NCBI GenBank assembly: GCA_016800925.1
Contig: JABCPU010000544.1
Location: 1-39,729, forward strand
Direction of reading: 5' to 3'
Length of the DNA: 39,729 bases
From: Suillus spraguei
Taxonomy: Eukaryota; Basidiomycota; Agaricomycetes; Boletales; Suillaceae
The notes under the pieces are model-generated. The model searched no databases and was not told the origin of the DNA. It saw nothing but the letters and a program-made list of their open reading frames with translations. Positions 37,201 through 39,729 of this stretch are shown here, piece after piece; the stretch's first letter is position 1; each line of letters starts with the position of its first letter. A program made the position numbers and the translations under genes.

Positions 37201-39195
37201 GACAGGCTATAGCTTTCTGCTCTCCAGTGACCAACCTGCAGCTAGGATCATATGCATCAGATACTCCAATGCTCATCATACAATCGAGAGCATTTATTGG
37301 AGGGCCCAACCAGAACATCTGAGAGAAGCTGGGAAGAATTCTATATCCATAATCTCTGTAGAGCATGGCAGAGCCTAGTCCACTAATCCAAGTATTTCTG
37401 GAAGCAGACCACATTTCTCCAGCATCTGTGATGGGATGCATGCACTCTAGGGTAGGTCCATTCCAATATTGGTCGAATTTTGGATCAAATGTGTCCATCT
37501 AGATGGCATAGTGTTTGTATCACGAAGGTGGGTGCCTATGGTCAAAGAATGGCGATTCAAGAGTTGCTTTAGATTTGATGTCATTTGGGGACTTGGGATT
37601 AGGTTGACCATGAGATTATCTTCTTGAGGATCAGAATCAGAAGTCAAAGTCTTGTCTTCTGGGCTTGCTGCAGTTTGACCCAGTTTTGAACGACAGTCGG
37701 GCAATTGTATAACATGATGGCAAGCTGAGTTATGATGGCCTGATGATGACGTCCTATTTGCTGAGATTCTTCTAATCTAGCAGTTAAGACTTCCTGAGAG
37801 ATCCTATCCATTCCATTCCAATGATGTGGAAGATCATCACCAAGATATAGATAATGACTCCACTGGCGTCTGCAGCTGAGTTTCACCATCTCTAATATTC
37901 TGAGACGAATAGTGTGTCCACAAGGTACTGTCGCAGCTGCAAACTTCCATCAGATGGTGGCTTAGTCCATGTTCCAAAAAATGCTCCAATATAGCACATG
38001 AGAGAGGACCACATTCACAATCTTGTGATTCTGGTAAACAGAATTGAGGTTTTCATGGATCCGTACAGCAGCAACATCTCCAGAAACCAGCATGCAGCAT
38101 AGCCAATCTTTTCCAATATGATGGACCATGCCATGCACTCCAGTTGCTTTGTGAACTGCTTGCAGATTGAAGTATGGAAGTTGAATGATGACCAGGATAT
38201 GAGCACTTTGACGGTGATAGTCAAAGATAGCCACGTAGTGGTGTTGAGATATAGTCAGAATGAATCCAACCTGACCAGTGGAATGGGAATGTTCCTGGGA
38301 AGAAGACAAGAAGTGTCTTTGCTGAAATTTTGAATTTCATCTAGTGCAGGCATCTTGTTGACCAATGAAGGAGCCACAGCTGTCATATCAGCATATCTTA
38401 AAGGGCCTTGACCATATTTTGGATACCATTTGGTCATTAGAAACATATTGAGCACAGCTTCTCCAACATGTTTCTGAGGATTTAATGTGTGAAGCTGCTC
38501 TAGAGCAGGAAGCCACAGGGTAGGGCAGCCCAAATTCAGCATGGGATCAATGTCTACTATAACATTCAGTTAAAGAGGCTTAAGTCAAATATTTTTATTT
38601 TTAAAATCATTCACCTGAAGATTCTACATCTTGACCTTCTGACATTGCATCTGAATCATCAGCCTGATAAGATCTGATCCATGCAGGACCAGATTCTTTT
38701 GCACTTTCAGGTTGATAATCATCTGATGGACCATCATCATCATCTGATGGAAATTCTGTTTCAGAGAATAATCCATGTTTTTGAACATATCTCTCTAGAA
38801 TGTCGGACAAATCATTAGATATTGAATCTTGTTGATTGGCTCCAGCATCATGACCATCTGCACCATGTAGACATTCCTTGAAGGATTTGTTGCAGCCAAT
38901 TGTCAGATAAACTATCATCCGATGATAGATGCAGTTGAAGCCATGAGCTTGGAATGACAGCTGATGCATGAGATGAATTGTTTGAATTTGATGCTGAAGA
39001 TCCACTGATCTAGAGAGTTGATTAGTTTAAGTCACCTTTAACTAATTATATTGGCTGAATTACCTGTATGCATGAAGTGGAAGCAAACGTGATTGGTGTT
39101 CTTGTAGATATAGGATAAAAGTCAGAATCTGAAGATAGCTGCATGTCTAGCCAGCTTGCAGTATGCTGTGTGTGATAAGATGAGGATGCAGGCAT
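34232..39195 (-). CDS. Large multi-exon gene: cysteine-peptidase-like N-terminus, unrecognised C-terminus
   Basis: Introns at 39,010-39,063, 38,557-38,614, 35,775-35,828 and 34,490-34,541 (52-58 bp) join in phase. The S-rich N-terminus (PASSSYHTQHTASW, NSNNSSHAS) precedes an acidic region (SDDDDGPSDDYQPES). From 38,556 comes PTLWLPALEQLH; then HHYVAIFDY (38,250) and LPESQDCECGPLSCAILEHF (38,020) resemble the His and Gln/Cys boxes of Ulp1-like peptidases. The long rest (PCGHTIRLRILEMVK, FSDERMVVPSDVRIMAGSE, GLWRLDALKASFQKGGF, YGCRDEYRMSGQAALEVLPY, WDRHGMLFLYDMEEYI) matches no family I can name. It ends with a basic region (KTRVDRRSTKAKHARK) and an acidic tail (SDSNDDDLTNDESE). Single-base frame changes occur near 38,878, 38,300, 38,050, 37,935, 37,640, 37,500 and 37,170, but none after that. 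Converges with the sirtuin gene. Confidence 0.65.
34490..34541 (-). other. Terminal 52-bp intron of the large minus-strand gene
   Basis: GTATGA...CATTAG. Removing it joins RQIK to QSVISQKIPLP and a 84-codon acidic last exon ending at 34,232-34,234. Unspliced, the frame stops at once. Confidence 0.8.
35775..35828 (-). other. 54-bp intron of the large minus-strand gene
   Basis: GTATGT...AACTAG. Splicing joins PYLKKQ to AEAFMKSQPILW without changing frame, so the two long minus frames at 35.8-37.2 kb and 34.5-35.8 kb belong to one protein. Confidence 0.85.
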
Positions 39196-39354
39196 GACAG
39201 ATGTTGAGACCAATGAATTGATTTTAGTTTCATGTAATGAAATCAAAGATAAATTAAGTTTATTTGACTTTTGCAATTTAGGTTAGATATGACTAAGATA
39301 AATAAATATATACTCTAATGATGCTTGCAAGATACTTTTAGTATCCGACCAAAA
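39196..39354. promoter_or_regulatory. Short divergent intergenic region, probable bidirectional promoter
   Basis: Only ~159 bp separate the proposed start of the large minus gene (ATG at 39,195) from the plus-strand ATG at 39,355. It is A+T-rich, with taaataaatatatactc (39,299-39,315) TATA-like on both strands. Promoter role is inferred from position. Confidence 0.4.
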
Positions 39355-39729
39355 ATGTCAGAGTTGCCCAAGGGCATGACACAAAAGAAATTTGATCAAC
39401 TGCCCACTGCAAGAGCAATCAGTAAGTTTATTGTTGTATTTTAAAGATTTTATTCTGATTGAACAAAAAATCACCTAGTTTATTCTATTGTATCAGATGA
39501 AGGAGTCGAGTCTAGAATTGAATATAAAGTTGGACAAAGGTATGTTTTTTGATATCAGAATTATTATTGATTTAATGTATGAATCTTTTGGAATGAATAT
39601 AGTGTTTCAGTGTATGCTCCCAAAAAAGGCCGTAGAGGAGTGGATGATGATGATCTGTGGTATGGAATCATCGAGTGTTTTCGTATTGCAACCGTCCAAA
39701 GGCTTTAGAAGTAGGTTTTTATTTGACTT
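39355..39729 (+). CDS. 5' part of an unknown gene, cut by the window edge
   Basis: Exon 39,355-39,421 (MSELPKGMTQKKFDQLPTAR), intron 39,422-39,496, exon 39,497-39,539 (EGVESRIEYKVGQ), intron 39,540-39,602, exon from 39,603 (SVSVYAPKKGRRGVDDDDLW, YGIIECFRIATVQRL). Both introns have good GTAAG/GTATG donors and join in phase. The pattern of a V-Y start followed by W-x-G-I-I-E is reminiscent of BAH or other chromatin-reader beta-barrels, but this is weak. An in-frame TAG at about 39,708 may be the stop or the end of another intron. Confidence 0.55.

Overview
The window looks like a piece of a repeat-rich basidiomycete (probably Agaricomycete) nuclear genome. The signs are short GT-AG introns of about 50-75 bp in the host-type genes, and a typical mushroom mix of mobile elements: Ty1/copia, Ty3/gypsy with a separate retropepsin ORF, a DIRS-like tyrosine-recombinase retroelement, a hAT relic and a probable KDZ relic. 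The species cannot be named from sequence alone.

Layout. Positions 1-5420 hold a full, apparently very young copia element on the minus strand: identical 351-bp LTRs, a 5-bp GAGAT target duplication and one intact 1484-residue polyprotein. It sits inside an older dispersed repeat, and an unoccupied relative of the target lies near 10,075. Positions 5421-11,800 contain no gene. They hold copies of that dispersed repeat in both orientations, an 11-unit array of a ~165-bp satellite (6.9-8.7 kb), an inverted array of the same satellite (10.5-11.4 kb) and a fold-back element with 85-bp arms (8.8-9.2 kb). Positions ~12.3-20.25 kb are a decayed gypsy element on the plus strand (promoter-like region, primer site, Gag, protease ORF, RT/RNase H and the first part of integrase), cut off inside the integrase zinc finger. 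It is fused tail to tail with a decayed DIRS-like element on the minus strand (20.25-24.5 kb), whose RT is split by a ~957-bp insertion. Next comes a ~1.5-kb structure with ~650-bp inverted arms around a small Gag-like ORF (24.69-26.23 kb), then another dispersed-repeat copy.

Positions 27.3-29.47 kb are a 78-bp minisatellite of about 27 units. Because 78 is a multiple of three, the minus strand is almost fully open in all three frames. Its edge lies in a hAT transposase relic, which meets a probable KDZ fragment at a perfect 16-bp-arm palindrome.

The right 9 kb is gene-rich. A multi-exon gene (30,442-32,620) joins a Ulp1-like protease domain to a sirtuin-like domain, and the key catalytic residues of both are changed. 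A neighbouring gene (32,896-34,104) encodes a sirtuin with canonical motifs. A large convergent minus-strand gene (34,232-39,195) has a cysteine-peptidase-like N-terminal region and a long unrecognised C-terminal region. A divergent plus-strand gene starts at 39,355 and leaves the window. Several single-base frameshifts in these genes suggest decay or base-calling errors. The most novel signal is this protease/sirtuin cluster, especially the fused, catalytically altered Ulp1-sirtuin gene.
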